A stretch of 64,000 bases of DNA from Marinobacter salarius (GTDB lineage: Bacteria > Pseudomonadota > Gammaproteobacteria > Pseudomonadales > Oleiphilaceae). How positions within the stretch are numbered: position 1 is the first letter of the stretch; each line of letters begins with the position of its first letter. Below, piece by piece: positions 9,558 through 18,849 of the stretch. Position numbers and translations under genes: made by a program. The notes under the pieces are model-generated. The model was not told the DNA's origin, did not search any database, and saw only the letters and a program-made list of their open reading frames with translations. The stretch covers positions 3,038,001-3,102,000 of the forward strand of contig CP007152.1 in assembly GCA_000831005.1 (NCBI GenBank), written 5' to 3'.

Positions 9558-11053
9558 CCTGGTCTGTCTCCCTAGGGTTGCCGGATTCATTCTTTTTGCA
9601 GTGGGGAGGAGGGAAGCGGCATATCAGTGTCAGGCCGCCACCGTCGGCTGGTTGTGCGTCCAGAAAGCCGCCATATCCCTCAATAATGGAGCGGCTCATG
9701 GAAAGTCCAAGGCCAAGTCCTTGAGGTTTGCTGGTATAGAAGGGCGTGAACATGTGTCGCAGGCCTTCCTCGTCAAGGCCCGTTCCGTGGTCAGTCACCT
9801 TGATCAGGGTCTCCTGCGCCGGTGTTATGCAGGTTTCAATCTTAATGTGAGATGGGGCGTTGTTATCCTGCCGGGCTTCGGTATTGGCGTCGATACCGTT
9901 GCGAATCAGGTTGATCAACACCTGCTCGAGTAAGACCGGGTCGGCAGTGAGTACGGGGTTGAGCGGCGTTAGGTTCTCCTGGATGACAACATTATGTTTG
10001 TCTGCATCCCATTGGCATAGTCGCTTGACGTTGGTTACCGCGTCATTGATGTTAACCGGCGCTGTGCGTTGCTGCCCCTTACGTAGAAAGGCCCGCAGTC
10101 GCTTGATGACTTCCGAGGCGCGGTTGGCGTGATGAGTGATTCGCTGCAGACCATCGTCCACCCGCTCGAGGTTCTCCGGGTACTCCAGGGCCAGTTTCAG
10201 ATAACGCTGGCTTGCACTGGCAAAGTTAACGATCGACGCCAGTGGCTGGTTCATCTCGTGGGCGATACTGGATGCCAGTTCGCCCAGTGTCGCCAGGCGG
10301 GCAGTGTGGGCGAGTTCTTCGGCCAGTCGGCGGTTGTTTTCTTCCGACTTTACCCTTGCGGTAATGTCTCGTGAGACGCTGACGGCTCGATCACTGCTCC
10401 GGTGTAGGTTTCCCTGATCGCCCGGCTGGCGATTTCAAACCATCGCTTGCTGCCGTCCCGGTGGGTGATCTCTATGGTCATGGTGGCGTAGCCTTCGTCC
10501 CGAAGCCGGTTACGGGCTTCCTCCATTTCGGCGCTGAAGGCATTGCTTCGGAATACCTCTTCAAGAGGTTTGCCCCTAAGTTCCTCAGGCCAGTACCCCA
10601 GCAGCTCCAGGATGCCGGCGTGGCATCAATGAACCTGCCATCCGGTGCATGCCGGGAAATAAGGTCTGTAGTGTTTTCGGTAATCAATCGGTAAAGCCGG
10701 CTGGATCGGGTTGCCTCGTCCAGTTTCCGAATGTTGTCTGTGACATCCCGTCCCCGTGCCAGAATCTGGCGAGAGTCCTGGTCGGGAATGAACGTCCACG
10801 ACAGGGTGGCCGAATGCAGACGACTCTCCACGCCTTCAATAGCGCGCCCCTGGGTAAGGCAGGCATTGATCAGAGCTGAGAAATTGACTGGTAGCAGTCT
10901 GATCGGGTTGTCGGTTCCGGTCTCCGCACACAGATCTTTCGCTGCCTGATTCAAGCCTAGCAGCTGGCCGTCGGAATCGAGTATAAGCCCTGCTTCAGGG
11001 TCGGAACTTGGCAGCTGGAAGGTTGTGATAGTGCTTCCTTGGTTATTTTTCAT
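9550..11053 (-). CDS. FixL-like PAS sensor histidine kinase (two frameshifts)
   Basis: About 501 residues after repair. An N-terminal PAS-like region is followed by a second PAS with its PAC segment (EITHRDGSKRWFEIASRAI). Next come the H-box SSIAHEMNQPLASI (H about 266) and an HATPase domain with the G2 box GLGLGLSMSRSIIEGYGG. No membrane segment is visible, so it is probably cytoplasmic. Frames break near 10615 and 10393; one base added at each restores continuity (AGILELLGYWPEELRGKP, then AVSVSRDITARV). It overlaps the response regulator start and is divergent from the acyl-CoA ligase. Confidence 0.85.
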
Positions 11054-11198
11054 TTTAATATAGTAAATACACTATAATACATTGGTGTAATTTCTAGTAG
11101 TGTTGCTATAAAATAGTATCTCTATACCAGATATTGTAGCCCTTTTGGTAGACTTCTTTAATGCACCATAAGAATAATGACGCTTACAGGACCATACA
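11054..11198. promoter_or_regulatory. AT-rich divergent promoter region
   Basis: The 145-bp gap between kinase and acyl-CoA ligase is far richer in A/T than its surroundings. It holds TATAAT-like boxes (around 11070-11078 and 11108-11114). I could not fix one promoter with well-spaced -35 and -10 elements on either strand, so only the region is reported. Confidence 0.35.
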
Positions 11199-12827
11199 AT
11201 GACATCAATTTTTGATCAGGGCCTCGAGCCAGTCAGCGCCAATCACTCTGTCCTTTCCCCCATCGACTTTATTGAGCGTACCGCCAGTGTCTACCCGGAC
11301 TATCCGGCAGTCATACACGGAGCCATTCGCTATACCTGGGGACAGACCTATGAACGGTGTCGCCGACTGGCCTCTGCGCTTTCCAGCAGGGGCATCGGTC
11401 GTGGCGACACGGTGGCGGCGATACTGCCCAATATTCCGGCGATGGTGGAATGTCACTTTGGCGTTCCGATGATTGGGGCTGTGCTCAACACTCTTAACGT
11501 GCGACTGGATGCTGAGGCCATTGCTTTTATGCTTGAGCACGCTGAAGCCAAAGTGGTGGTGGCCGATCGGGAGTTCGGTAGTGTGGTTCGCGATGCAATC
11601 AGTCGTCTGGACTCAAAGCCATTGGTCATTGACATTGACGATCCCGAATACGGTGAGGGTATCCAGGTGAGCGATCTGGATTACGAAGCGTTCCTTCAGG
11701 AAGGCGACCCGGAGTTCCAGTGGAACCTGCCTGAAAACGAATGGGATGCAATTTCACTGAACTATACATCAGGTACCACCGGGAACCCGAAAGGTGTGGT
11801 TTACCACCATCGTGGCGCTTATCTGAACAGTCTTGGCAATCAGGCCGTGTGGTCAATGGGCCAGCACCCCGTCTACCTGTGGACGCTTCCCATGTTCCAC
11901 TGCAACGGCTGGTGTTTCCCCTGGACCGTCACGGCGATGGCAGGCACCCATGTGTGTCTACGGCGGGTGGACCCGGAGAAAATCCTCCAGCTGATTCGCG
12001 ATCATCAGGTGACTCACATGTGCGGTGCGCCAATTGTGCTCAACGCTCTGTTGAATGTGCCAGAGTCTGCAAAAGCCGGAATTGATCACGAGGTGAAGGC
12101 GATGACAGCCGGTGCAGCCCCTCCTGCACAGGTTATCGGTGCCATTGAGGAAATGGGGATTGCGATTACCCATGTATATGGTCTCACCGAGGTATACGGC
12201 CCAGTGACAGTGTGTGCGTGGAAATCCGAGTGGGATGAGAAAACGCTGGATGAACGGGCCACGATCAAAGCACGTCAGGGCGTTCGTTATCAGACGCTGG
12301 CAGGCACGATGGTGGGCGAGCCAAGCACCATGGAGCCAGTACCTAAAGACGGTAAAACCATTGGCGAGATATTCCTGCGCGGTAACACCGTAATGAAGGG
12401 CTATCTGAAAAACCCCAAGGCCACTGAGGAAGCCTTTCGCGGCGGTTGGTTCCACACCGGCGATCTGGCTGTGTGGCACGAGGACGGTTATATGGAGATC
12501 AAGGATCGTCTGAAGGACATCATCATTTCGGGGGGCGAAAATATTTCTACCATTGAGGTGGAAGACGCTCTGTATCGCCATCCGTCGGTATTGGAGGCAG
12601 CGGTGGTTGCGCGTCCAGACGCCAAATGGGGCGAGACCCCTTGTGCGTTTATCACCTTGAAGCCGGAAGCCAGCGAAGTGAGCGAGGAGGATCTGATCGA
12701 CTTCTGCCGTGAACGATTGGCTCGCTTCAAGGTGCCCAAGACGATCGTATTTAGTGACCTGCCAAAAACCTCAACCGGCAAGATCCAGAAATTCGTGCTG
12801 CGAGACCAGGCAAAAGAACTGGATTGA
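11199..12827 (+). CDS. Acyl-CoA synthetase (AMP-dependent ligase)
   Basis: 542 residues, full length for the ANL superfamily. The AMP-binding P-loop YTSGTTGNPKG starts near residue 189, the A5 region is HVYGLTEVYGP, the hinge is GDLAVWHEDGYMEIKDRLKD, and the C-terminal catalytic lysine lies in KTSTGKIQKF. It activates a carboxylic acid to its CoA thioester via an acyl-adenylate. Medium-chain fatty acids or 3-methylmercaptopropionate (DmdB-like members of this family) are both possible substrates. It is divergent from a two-component pair and is followed after 92 bp by a permease, suggesting an uptake-and-activation unit for one acid (inference). Confidence 0.92.
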   Translation: MTSIFDQGLEPVSANHSVLSPIDFIERTASVYPDYPAVIHGAIRYTWGQTYERCRRLASALSSRGIGRGDTVAAILPNIPAMVECHFGVPMIGAVLNTLNVRLDAEAIAFMLEHAEAKVVVADREFGSVVRDAISRLDSKPLVIDIDDPEYGEGIQVSDLDYEAFLQEGDPEFQWNLPENEWDAISLNYTSGTTGNPKGVVYHHRGAYLNSLGNQAVWSMGQHPVYLWTLPMFHCNGWCFPWTVTAMAGTHVCLRRVDPEKILQLIRDHQVTHMCGAPIVLNALLNVPESAKAGIDHEVKAMTAGAAPPAQVIGAIEEMGIAITHVYGLTEVYGPVTVCAWKSEWDEKTLDERATIKARQGVRYQTLAGTMVGEPSTMEPVPKDGKTIGEIFLRGNTVMKGYLKNPKATEEAFRGGWFHTGDLAVWHEDGYMEIKDRLKDIIISGGENISTIEVEDALYRHPSVLEAAVVARPDAKWGETPCAFITLKPEASEVSEEDLIDFCRERLARFKVPKTIVFSDLPKTSTGKIQKFVLRDQAKELD

Positions 12828-12887
12828 TCTGGTGGTGTTATAGCCCGGCGACCGGGTTTGGAAACCGTTAACACAAAAACAACATGA

Positions 12888-12912
12888 GGTGCGGATGATT
12901 CCGCACCAGGAG
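12888..12912 (+). promoter_or_regulatory. Hairpin abutting the permease ribosome-binding site
   Basis: GGTGCGGA (12888-12895) and TCCGCACC (12900-12907) pair perfectly over 8 bp around a TGAT loop. The Shine-Dalgarno AGGAG (12908-12912) begins at the very next base. With no T-tract it is not a terminator. It could tune translation or set an mRNA end in the ligase-permease transcript. Confidence 0.4.
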
Positions 12913-12919
12913 ACTTTTT

Positions 12920-14296
12920 ATGCAAGTTTACCACCGTAAAAATGGGGAAGAGCAGCCATATTGGCCGGCTGGTCCATTCAAGATTCGACTGCCGTTTGTT
13001 CACTACCGTTGGGAGTTTGCCGAAATGGTGCAGGCGCTGATCATGTTCGTGGTCAGCCTTGCGATGATTCCGCTTCTGGAGAAGTACCTCGGTGTGCCCT
13101 ACGACGTTGCGCTTGCCTACGTGGTGATTTGCGGCATCGGTTTCATGTTGCCAGCGTTACTCGGTGTTCCACTGATACCGGGCTGGATCACGCCGGGCAT
13201 CCCTGTGGTGCTTCTCTTCCTGGGTGACTACGAGCCGGGTCCGGAGGCAATTAAAGCGTTGTTTGCGCTACAGTTCCTGGTGTTCATTATTTTCCTGGTG
13301 CTGGGGGTTACCCGCTTGGGGAGCAAGCTGGTGGAGCTGATTCCCCGTTCCATGAAGGGCGGCATTATTATTGGTGCCGGTATTGCCGCATTGATGGGCG
13401 AAATCGAAGCAGGTGGACGACTGGCTGAAACCCCCATTTCCCTGATTGTGGGCGGTCTGGTCTGTCTGTATCTGATGTTTTCGGTATCTTTCAAAGGGTT
13501 CGTCGACACCAGCAACATTGCCCGCAAGATTGCGAACTACGGAATGGTCCCGGGAATGGTCGTCGCCATCCTGGTGGGTTTTGCCACTGGTGAGTATGCC
13601 GTTCCAGACGTGGAGTGGGGCATTACCAAGCCGGCGTTTGACGAGCTGTGGAACTATCTGCCGTTTGCTGTCGGGTTTCCCGATGCCGAAGTGTTCATGT
13701 ACGCCATTCCGACAGCGGTGATCGCCTATGTCATTGCCTTTGGTGACATCGTAGTTGGGCAGTCGTTGATGAACCGGGTGGATCACCTGCGAAAGGATGA
13801 GGAGATTGATAACAGCATTGATCGTGTACATCTCGTGACGGCTATCCGCAACGGTGGGCACGCTTTCTTTGCGCCATACCCCGGTCTTGCCGGCCCTATC
13901 TGGACGGCGGTTACCGCTACCATGGCTGAGCGTTATAAATATGGCCGTAACGCCATGGATTCCATCTACAGCGGTGGTGGTACGTTCTGGGTTACTGGTT
14001 TCATTGCCTTGTTTGTGTTGCCGTTGGTGAGCTTCTTCCAGCCAGTATTGCCGATTGCCTTGTCGTTGACTCTGCTTCTGACTGGCTACATCTGCCTAAT
14101 GGTGGGGCTTGAGCAATTGGAGAACAACACTGAACGTGGTATCGCCGGTACCATGGGGGTGGTTCTGGCAGTCTATGGAGCGGGTTGGGGACTGGCCACC
14201 GGTGCCGTGCTGTATTTTCTTATCGAGCGCACCAAGCTGCTTGGATTTACCGCCGACCCGGAAGCGCCGGGTGTTAAGGCAACTGAAGAACATTAA
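12920..14296 (+). CDS. Predicted multi-pass permease, possibly NCS2/SulP-like fold
   Basis: 458 residues with a dozen or so hydrophobic segments. The glycine-rich run PRSMKGGIIIGAGIAALMGE and the central motif IAYVIAFGDIVVGQSLMN resemble the core helices of xanthine/uracil and related 14-helix permeases, but I cannot name a characterised homologue. SD AGGAG lies seven bases before the ATG. It follows the acyl-CoA ligase on the same strand and a strong terminator closes the unit at 14346. Its cargo may be the ligase substrate (inference). Confidence 0.75.
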   Translation: MQVYHRKNGEEQPYWPAGPFKIRLPFVHYRWEFAEMVQALIMFVVSLAMIPLLEKYLGVPYDVALAYVVICGIGFMLPALLGVPLIPGWITPGIPVVLLFLGDYEPGPEAIKALFALQFLVFIIFLVLGVTRLGSKLVELIPRSMKGGIIIGAGIAALMGEIEAGGRLAETPISLIVGGLVCLYLMFSVSFKGFVDTSNIARKIANYGMVPGMVVAILVGFATGEYAVPDVEWGITKPAFDELWNYLPFAVGFPDAEVFMYAIPTAVIAYVIAFGDIVVGQSLMNRVDHLRKDEEIDNSIDRVHLVTAIRNGGHAFFAPYPGLAGPIWTAVTATMAERYKYGRNAMDSIYSGGGTFWVTGFIALFVLPLVSFFQPVLPIALSLTLLLTGYICLMVGLEQLENNTERGIAGTMGVVLAVYGAGWGLATGAVLYFLIERTKLLGFTADPEAPGVKATEEH

Positions 14297-14345
14297 GCCA
14301 GCAGCGTCTGATCTGCTTGAACGCACTTTACCCTTATGTGTCCTT

Positions 14346-14377
14346 GGAGGCATCGGCTTGGCCATGCCTCCTTTTTT
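14346..14377 (+). terminator. Intrinsic terminator after the permease gene
   Basis: GGAGGCAT (14346-14353) pairs with ATGCCTCC (14364-14371) and is followed by TTTTTT. It ends the ligase-permease unit. Confidence 0.85.
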
Positions 14378-14380
14378 GTT

Positions 14381-14411
14381 TGACAAGTTGTCATATAGTG
14401 ACAACTTGTCG
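14381..14411. promoter_or_regulatory. Double palindromic operator-like site
   Basis: TGACAAGTTGTCA (14381-14393) is a perfect palindrome around one central base. TGACAACTTGTCG (14399-14411) repeats it, inverted, with one mismatch. Their centres are 18 bp apart, and together they make a 12-bp inverted repeat around TATAG. The site sits about 130 bp before the hydrolase gene. The form suggests two dimers of a TetR- or MarR-like repressor; the protein is not identified. Confidence 0.55.
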
Positions 14412-14543
14412 CTTTTTTGTAGTTGTCGCCTTCCTTCCGTGTTGAATTCGGGTTTAAACTGAAGTTTCTGATCAATTTTCGTACGCGACGTTGCCGCTGT
14501 ACGGTGAATGCCGCTTCATAATCACAATAACCCGGAGGCAGTC

Positions 14544-15376
14544 ATGACCATCAGCTCCACGCCCGAAGGCGTTTCGGTTGCACCCCGACACATGCACTTC
14601 GATATTGCCGACGACCTCAAAACCCTGTGGCACGGCAATGACACCTTCCGCACGGCGTTCTTCAATGCGCTTTCGCTCCAGTTCCCCGATGGCGAGCAGC
14701 AGTTTATCAATGCGGTTCGGCTCTACCGGGACAAGGTGGACGATCCCAAGCTTAAGGAAGAGATTCGCGGGTTTATTGGCCAGGAGGCGCTGCATAGCCG
14801 GGAGCACAAGCACTACAACGAAGCGTTGAAGGCTCGTGGGTACAACATCGATGCCATTGATGAGCGATTCCGCAGGCATATGGCGTGGGTAGCAACCTGC
14901 CGCCCAGTCGCCAACTGGCCGGAACCTGCGGCGCCGAGCATTATACCGCGGTGCTGGCGAATGCCATTCTCCGTCACCCGGAATGGATGGAAGGGGCCAC
15001 ACCGGACATGGAAAAGCTGTGGCGCTGGCACGCCATCGAGGAAACTGAGCACAAATCGGTGGCTTTCGACGTCTATCGACACTGCGTTGGCAATGAGCGT
15101 CTTCGCCGGATTGTATTCCTGTTTGTGACCTGGAATTTCTTCAAGTACACCTTCCTGAACACCTGCAGTCTGTTGAAAACCGACGGCAAGTTGTGGAGCC
15201 TCGGCACGTGGATCGGTGGTATTAACTTTCTATGGGGTAAACCGGGGGTGTTGCGCAAGTGCATGCCGGACTTCCTGGCCTATTTCCGCAAGGGGTTTCA
15301 TCCGTGGCAACAGGATAACCGTGAACTGATCGAGAAAAACCTCAATGAACTTGAACTGAAGCCATCCGCTCGCTAG
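14544..15376 (+). CDS. Predicted metal-dependent hydrolase (PF10118 type, frameshifted near 14890)
   Basis: About 277 residues once repaired. Conserved acidic/histidine clusters GQEALHSREHKHYN and WHAIEETEHKSVAFDVYRH match the YbcI-like 'predicted metal-dependent hydrolase' family and resemble a ferritin-like di-metal site; no biochemical role is established for it. ATG 14544 is preceded by CGGAGG at five bases. The frame breaks near 14890; one added base joins RHMAWV to SNLPPSRQLAGTCGAEHY. The double palindrome at 14381 is the likely control site. DegV follows on the same strand. Confidence 0.83.
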
Positions 15377-15482
15377 CAGGGTGCTGAAATATTGACCGCT
15401 TTGTGTAAGACTGGGCCTGCCAAAAACAATGACAATAAAGGGAAGCAACCGGCTGGAATAGCTTCCCATAGCTGGAGGCCCC

Positions 15483-16433
15483 ATGCGCGTTGGTCTTATC
15501 GTTGATTCCGCCTGCGATCTGCCCTATGAGTTCAGTCGCAAGCACGATCTGTTTGTTCTGCCGGTCACGGCCGTTATTGATGGCCAGACCTACATCGACG
15601 AGCACGACCCGGTCAGGACCCAGGAATTCTACCAGAGCGGCCTGTTGCAGAAGGGCCACCACGCCGAAACACACGCCTTCTCCGCCGAACAGATCCACGA
15701 TCTGTTCATGGAAAAAATTGTCACGGAATTTGACGTTGCCATCTGCGAAACGGTCACCCGGTCTCGCAGCCTGATTTTCCAGAATGCCACGGAAGCCATG
15801 AACAGTGTGATGGGGCACTATCATGAGGCCCGCCACGCCGCCGGGCGGGAGGGCAAATTCTCCATGCGGGTGATCGACAGCAAACAGATCTTTGCCGGCC
15901 AGGGGCTGCTGGCGGCTCACACCCTTCGCCTGATTGAGCAGAAGCTTTCGAAAAACGCCTTACGCAATGAAGTCGACACGTTCACCGACAGAATCTACAC
16001 CTGCGTGATTCCCCGGGATTTGCACTATATCCGCGAACGGGCCCGTCGGCGTGGAGACAAGAGCGTGTCGGCACTGGTGGCGTTTCTCGGCAAGGCACTG
16101 AACATCACCCCGGTCATTTTTGGTCAGGGCGCTGAAGGACAACCGGTTGCCAAAACCCGGAGTTTCGACGTGGCAGTGGAAAAAGTGATGAACTATGCCA
16201 CCGCGAGGGTCGAGGCAGGTCTGTTGACGCCCTATGTCAGCCTTTCCTGCGGCCTGACCTGGACTGAAATCGAGGACCTTCCAGGATTGAATCGCCTGCG
16301 TGACGCCTGTGAGAAAAACGGTGTTGAGCTGTTGCTCTCCCAGATGGGCATTACCAGCAGCATCTACATCGGCCCCGGCAGCCTGTGCCTGGCGCTTGCC
16401 GCAGAACCCCACGAATTCAGCGATTTCCAGTAG
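15483..16433 (+). CDS. DegV-family fatty-acid-binding protein
   Basis: 316 residues. The N-terminal pattern VGLIVDSACDLP and the domain-2 segment ISSIYIGPGSL-like TSSIYIGPGSLCLAL are characteristic of DegV (FakB-like) proteins, which bind a fatty acid. In Firmicutes they present it to a fatty-acid kinase; in Proteobacteria the partner is unclear. The ATG has GGAGG close upstream. A hairpin in the leader (GGGAAGC 15440-15446 with GCTTCCC 15461-15467) ends just before that SD. A lipid role fits the acyl-CoA functions nearby, but no operon link is proven. Confidence 0.9.
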   Translation: MRVGLIVDSACDLPYEFSRKHDLFVLPVTAVIDGQTYIDEHDPVRTQEFYQSGLLQKGHHAETHAFSAEQIHDLFMEKIVTEFDVAICETVTRSRSLIFQNATEAMNSVMGHYHEARHAAGREGKFSMRVIDSKQIFAGQGLLAAHTLRLIEQKLSKNALRNEVDTFTDRIYTCVIPRDLHYIRERARRRGDKSVSALVAFLGKALNITPVIFGQGAEGQPVAKTRSFDVAVEKVMNYATARVEAGLLTPYVSLSCGLTWTEIEDLPGLNRLRDACEKNGVELLLSQMGITSSIYIGPGSLCLALAAEPHEFSDFQ

Positions 16434-16590
16434 CCGGGGCTATCGGGCGCCCAGGCACCACCTCCCGTTTCTTGGCTCACTCGCACACCAAAGGCTGTAT
16501 CTTCGGCAAACGCAGCCGGTCGGGCTTCGTGTTAGCCTCATGTCGTTCTCAATTCAGAAGCCCACTTCCAGACAGCACCGGACCCCGATT

Positions 16591-17624
16591 ATGACCAAAG
16601 GTAAAACGGATCTCGCCAATGCGTTGCTCGAGCAACACGTAAAACACGAACTGGCTTCCCTGAAAGGGGCCAAGTTGCGGCGCTTTCTCGAAACCGAAGT
16701 GGATGAACTGTTTGACTACGCCGGGGCCATCACCCTGAACCGGCTGACCTCGGCGGAACAGGTTATGGGCGTGATCCAGCGCATTGTGATCAACATGGAA
16801 CTGGATGCCGGTATCCCGGAACTGGCGGCCGAAATGGCTACGGAGGTATTGAACGCGCCGGTCCAGCGCACGTCCCGGTTACGGGATATTATCACCCGAG
16901 AGCAGGCCACCGGGTTCCTCGAAGAGGCCCTTGAACTACGTCAGCAGCGTGAGCGGGTGATCAGCGAGATCATGGCTCACCCGGTCTATCAGGAGCTGGT
17001 TTCAAACGTGGTGTATCAGGGCGTGGTGAACTACCTCTACGAGGACAACCTGATTACCAAGAGTGTTCCCGGTGTCGGCTCGATGATGAAGTTTGGCAAG
17101 CGCATGGCCAACAGGGCGGTTCCGGGCCTGGACGAGACCTTTGAGCGCCGTTTCAAGGCCTGGTTGTCCGACAGCCTGCCGGGGTTGATCAGCCGGAGTG
17201 AACAGTTCCTGAACAAGGCGCTGAGCGACGAGGAGCTGCGCGACAGCGTGATGGCCGTATGGGTGTCACTGGAAGACCGCACCATCGAAGAGTTGCACGA
17301 GGGGCTTGGAGACATACAGCTCCAGGAGTTTGTGGTTCTGGGGTATGAGTTCTGGCTGCAGTTCCGACAGACGGCCTATTTTGAGGGGTGTGCCAGGGCC
17401 GTGGTGGAGCACCTGTTTACCCTGTATGGCGACAAGCCGGTAATTGAGCTGTTGGCTGCCGTTGGGGTCGATCGCGATGTAGTCATGGCGGAGGTGGATG
17501 CTACGCACTTCCTGTGATAGACGTGCTGCGGGAGGAGGGGTATCTTGAGGCCCTGATCCGTCGTCGTCTTGCGCCATTCTATAAGTCGGCCGCGGCGAAA
17601 AAACTTCTGCAGCAGGAGAGCTGA
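16591..17624 (+). CDS. Conserved hypothetical protein (frameshifted near 17509)
   Basis: About 344 residues after repair. The protein is rich in charged helices and contains a small Gly/Met-rich stretch (VPGVGSMMKFGKRMANRAVP) that could be a short amphipathic or membrane-associated segment. I do not recognise a named family. As written it stops at 17517, but adding one base near 17509 continues the frame through EEGYLEALIRRRLAPFYKSA and a basic tail to TGA 17622-17624. The ATG at 16591 has no strong SD; an upstream in-frame ATG near 16540 is possible. It is followed closely by the LysE gene. Confidence 0.65.
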
Positions 17625-17655
17625 GCACTCCTGCGTTCGCGTGGGATGTTTGGCA

Positions 17656-18321
17656 ATGCTGGTACCAACGGAGCTGTTCTGGGCCTATCTGGTGGCCATC
17701 TCGCTACTGACTGTCACGCCAGGGGTGGACACCCTGCTGGTGATGCGGAACGCCGGGCGCGGTGGATTGAAACATGGTTTGCGGGATGGCTGTGTCACCA
17801 GCGTGGGCATCTGCTGTGGGTTGTTTATTCACGCCACCCTGTCCGCTCTGGGTATTTCGGTGCTGCTGGTAGAGACGGCCTGGGCGTTTACCGCGGTCAA
17901 ATGGGCAGGTGCCTGCTACCTGATCTGGCTGGGGCTGAGTTCGTTGCGTCAGGCCATGGCCCGGGGCCCCGCAAACGCCGATGAATCCTCGATATCGAGC
18001 GCCGAACCGCCATTGATGAAACCGGTATCAATCTGGGTGGCGTTTCGAGAAGGCCTGCTGTCCAACGTGCTGAATCCGAAAACGGCGCTGTTCTATATGG
18101 CGTTGCTTCCTCAGTTTATCGATCCCGCCGGGAATGCATTCCAGCAATCGCTGTTCCTTGCGGCGGTTCACTTTGTGCTGGCGATGGCCTGGCAATGTGG
18201 GCTGGCGTTGGTGGTGGTCAAATCAAGAAGGCTTGGCGTGGGGCAGGGCGTAAAGCGCATGCTGAACGCGCTGACTGGTGGCTTCTTCGTCGCTATCGGG
18301 GCAAAACTGGCGACGCAGTGA
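17656..18321 (+). CDS. LysE-family amino-acid exporter
   Basis: 221 residues with about six hydrophobic segments. The motif LLTVTPGVDTLLVMRNAGRGG near the N-terminus and SNVLNPKTALFYMALLPQF in the middle are the classic LysE/RhtB signatures. These inner-membrane proteins export amino acids or derivatives such as homoserine, threonine or leucine. I start at ATG 17656 (MLVPTELFWAYL), where the family alignment begins; the frame is open further upstream but those residues are atypical. A bidirectional terminator follows. Confidence 0.9.
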   Translation: MLVPTELFWAYLVAISLLTVTPGVDTLLVMRNAGRGGLKHGLRDGCVTSVGICCGLFIHATLSALGISVLLVETAWAFTAVKWAGACYLIWLGLSSLRQAMARGPANADESSISSAEPPLMKPVSIWVAFREGLLSNVLNPKTALFYMALLPQFIDPAGNAFQQSLFLAAVHFVLAMAWQCGLALVVVKSRRLGVGQGVKRMLNALTGGFFVAIGAKLATQ

Positions 18322-18335
18322 AGTGGTGATGTATG

Positions 18336-18363
18336 AAAAAGGGGAGCCGAGGCTCCCCTTTTT
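18336..18363. terminator. Bidirectional intrinsic terminator
   Basis: AAAAAGGGGAGCC and GGCTCCCCTTTTT form a near-perfect hairpin with A- and T-tracts on either side. It lies between the converging LysE and fdxA genes and can end both transcripts. Confidence 0.85.
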
Positions 18364-18388
18364 GATGGTAATACGCTGAACGCAGCTA

Positions 18389-18712
18389 TTACTTTTCGAG
18401 GTACTGCAGCTTGTCCGGCTTGCCGTCCCACTCTTCGGCTTCTGGCAGCGGGTCTTTCTTTTCGGTGATGTTGGGCCACTTGCCTGCCAGGTCGGCGTTG
18501 AGCTCCACAAACTGGACCTGATCCGCCGGCAGCTCGTCTTCCGAGAAAATGGCCTCAGCGGGGCACTCCGGCTCACACAGGGCGCAATCGATGCACTCGT
18601 CCGGATCGATTACCAGAAAGTTCGGGCCTTCGTAGAAGCAGTCAACCGGGCATACTTCCACGCAGTCCGTGTATTTGCACTTGATGCAGTTATCAGTAAC
18701 GACAAACGTCAT
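18389..18712 (-). CDS. fdxA: Seven-iron ferredoxin FdxA
   Basis: 107 residues. Cysteines fall at 9, 12, 17, 21, 25, 40, 43, 46 and 50. This is the Azotobacter-type 7Fe pattern shifted by one residue: C9, C17 and C50 bind the 3Fe-4S cluster, and C21, C40, C43 and C46 the 4Fe-4S cluster. The long acidic C-terminal extension ([19 protein letters not shown]) is also typical. The ATG at 18712 has AGGA eight bases upstream; longer frames add 46 non-homologous residues. The gene lies downstream of mutS as in Pseudomonas but has its own promoter in the gap. It is a low-potential electron carrier. Confidence 0.95.
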   Translation of the reverse strand: MTFVVTDNCIKCKYTDCVEVCPVDCFYEGPNFLVIDPDECIDCALCEPECPAEAIFSEDELPADQVQFVELNADLAGKWPNITEKKDPLPEAEEWDGKPDKLQYLEK

Positions 18713-18767
18713 AGTCAGTTTCCTGGTCCAGTAGTCAATCTCATCAGTGTAATAATAATTGCGCGAT

Positions 18768-18796
18768 ATTGTATTGAGCGGCCTGCCCTGTCGCAA
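18768..18796 (-). promoter_or_regulatory. Predicted fdxA promoter
   Basis: On the minus strand TTGCGA (18796-18791), a 17-base spacer, then TACAAT (18773-18768). It lies in the gap between mutS and fdxA and points at fdxA. Confidence 0.55.
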
Positions 18797-18849
18797 GCGC
18801 TGAGGTGCACTATCGTTATTACACAGATCAATTCTGCCGCTGAGTTCCA

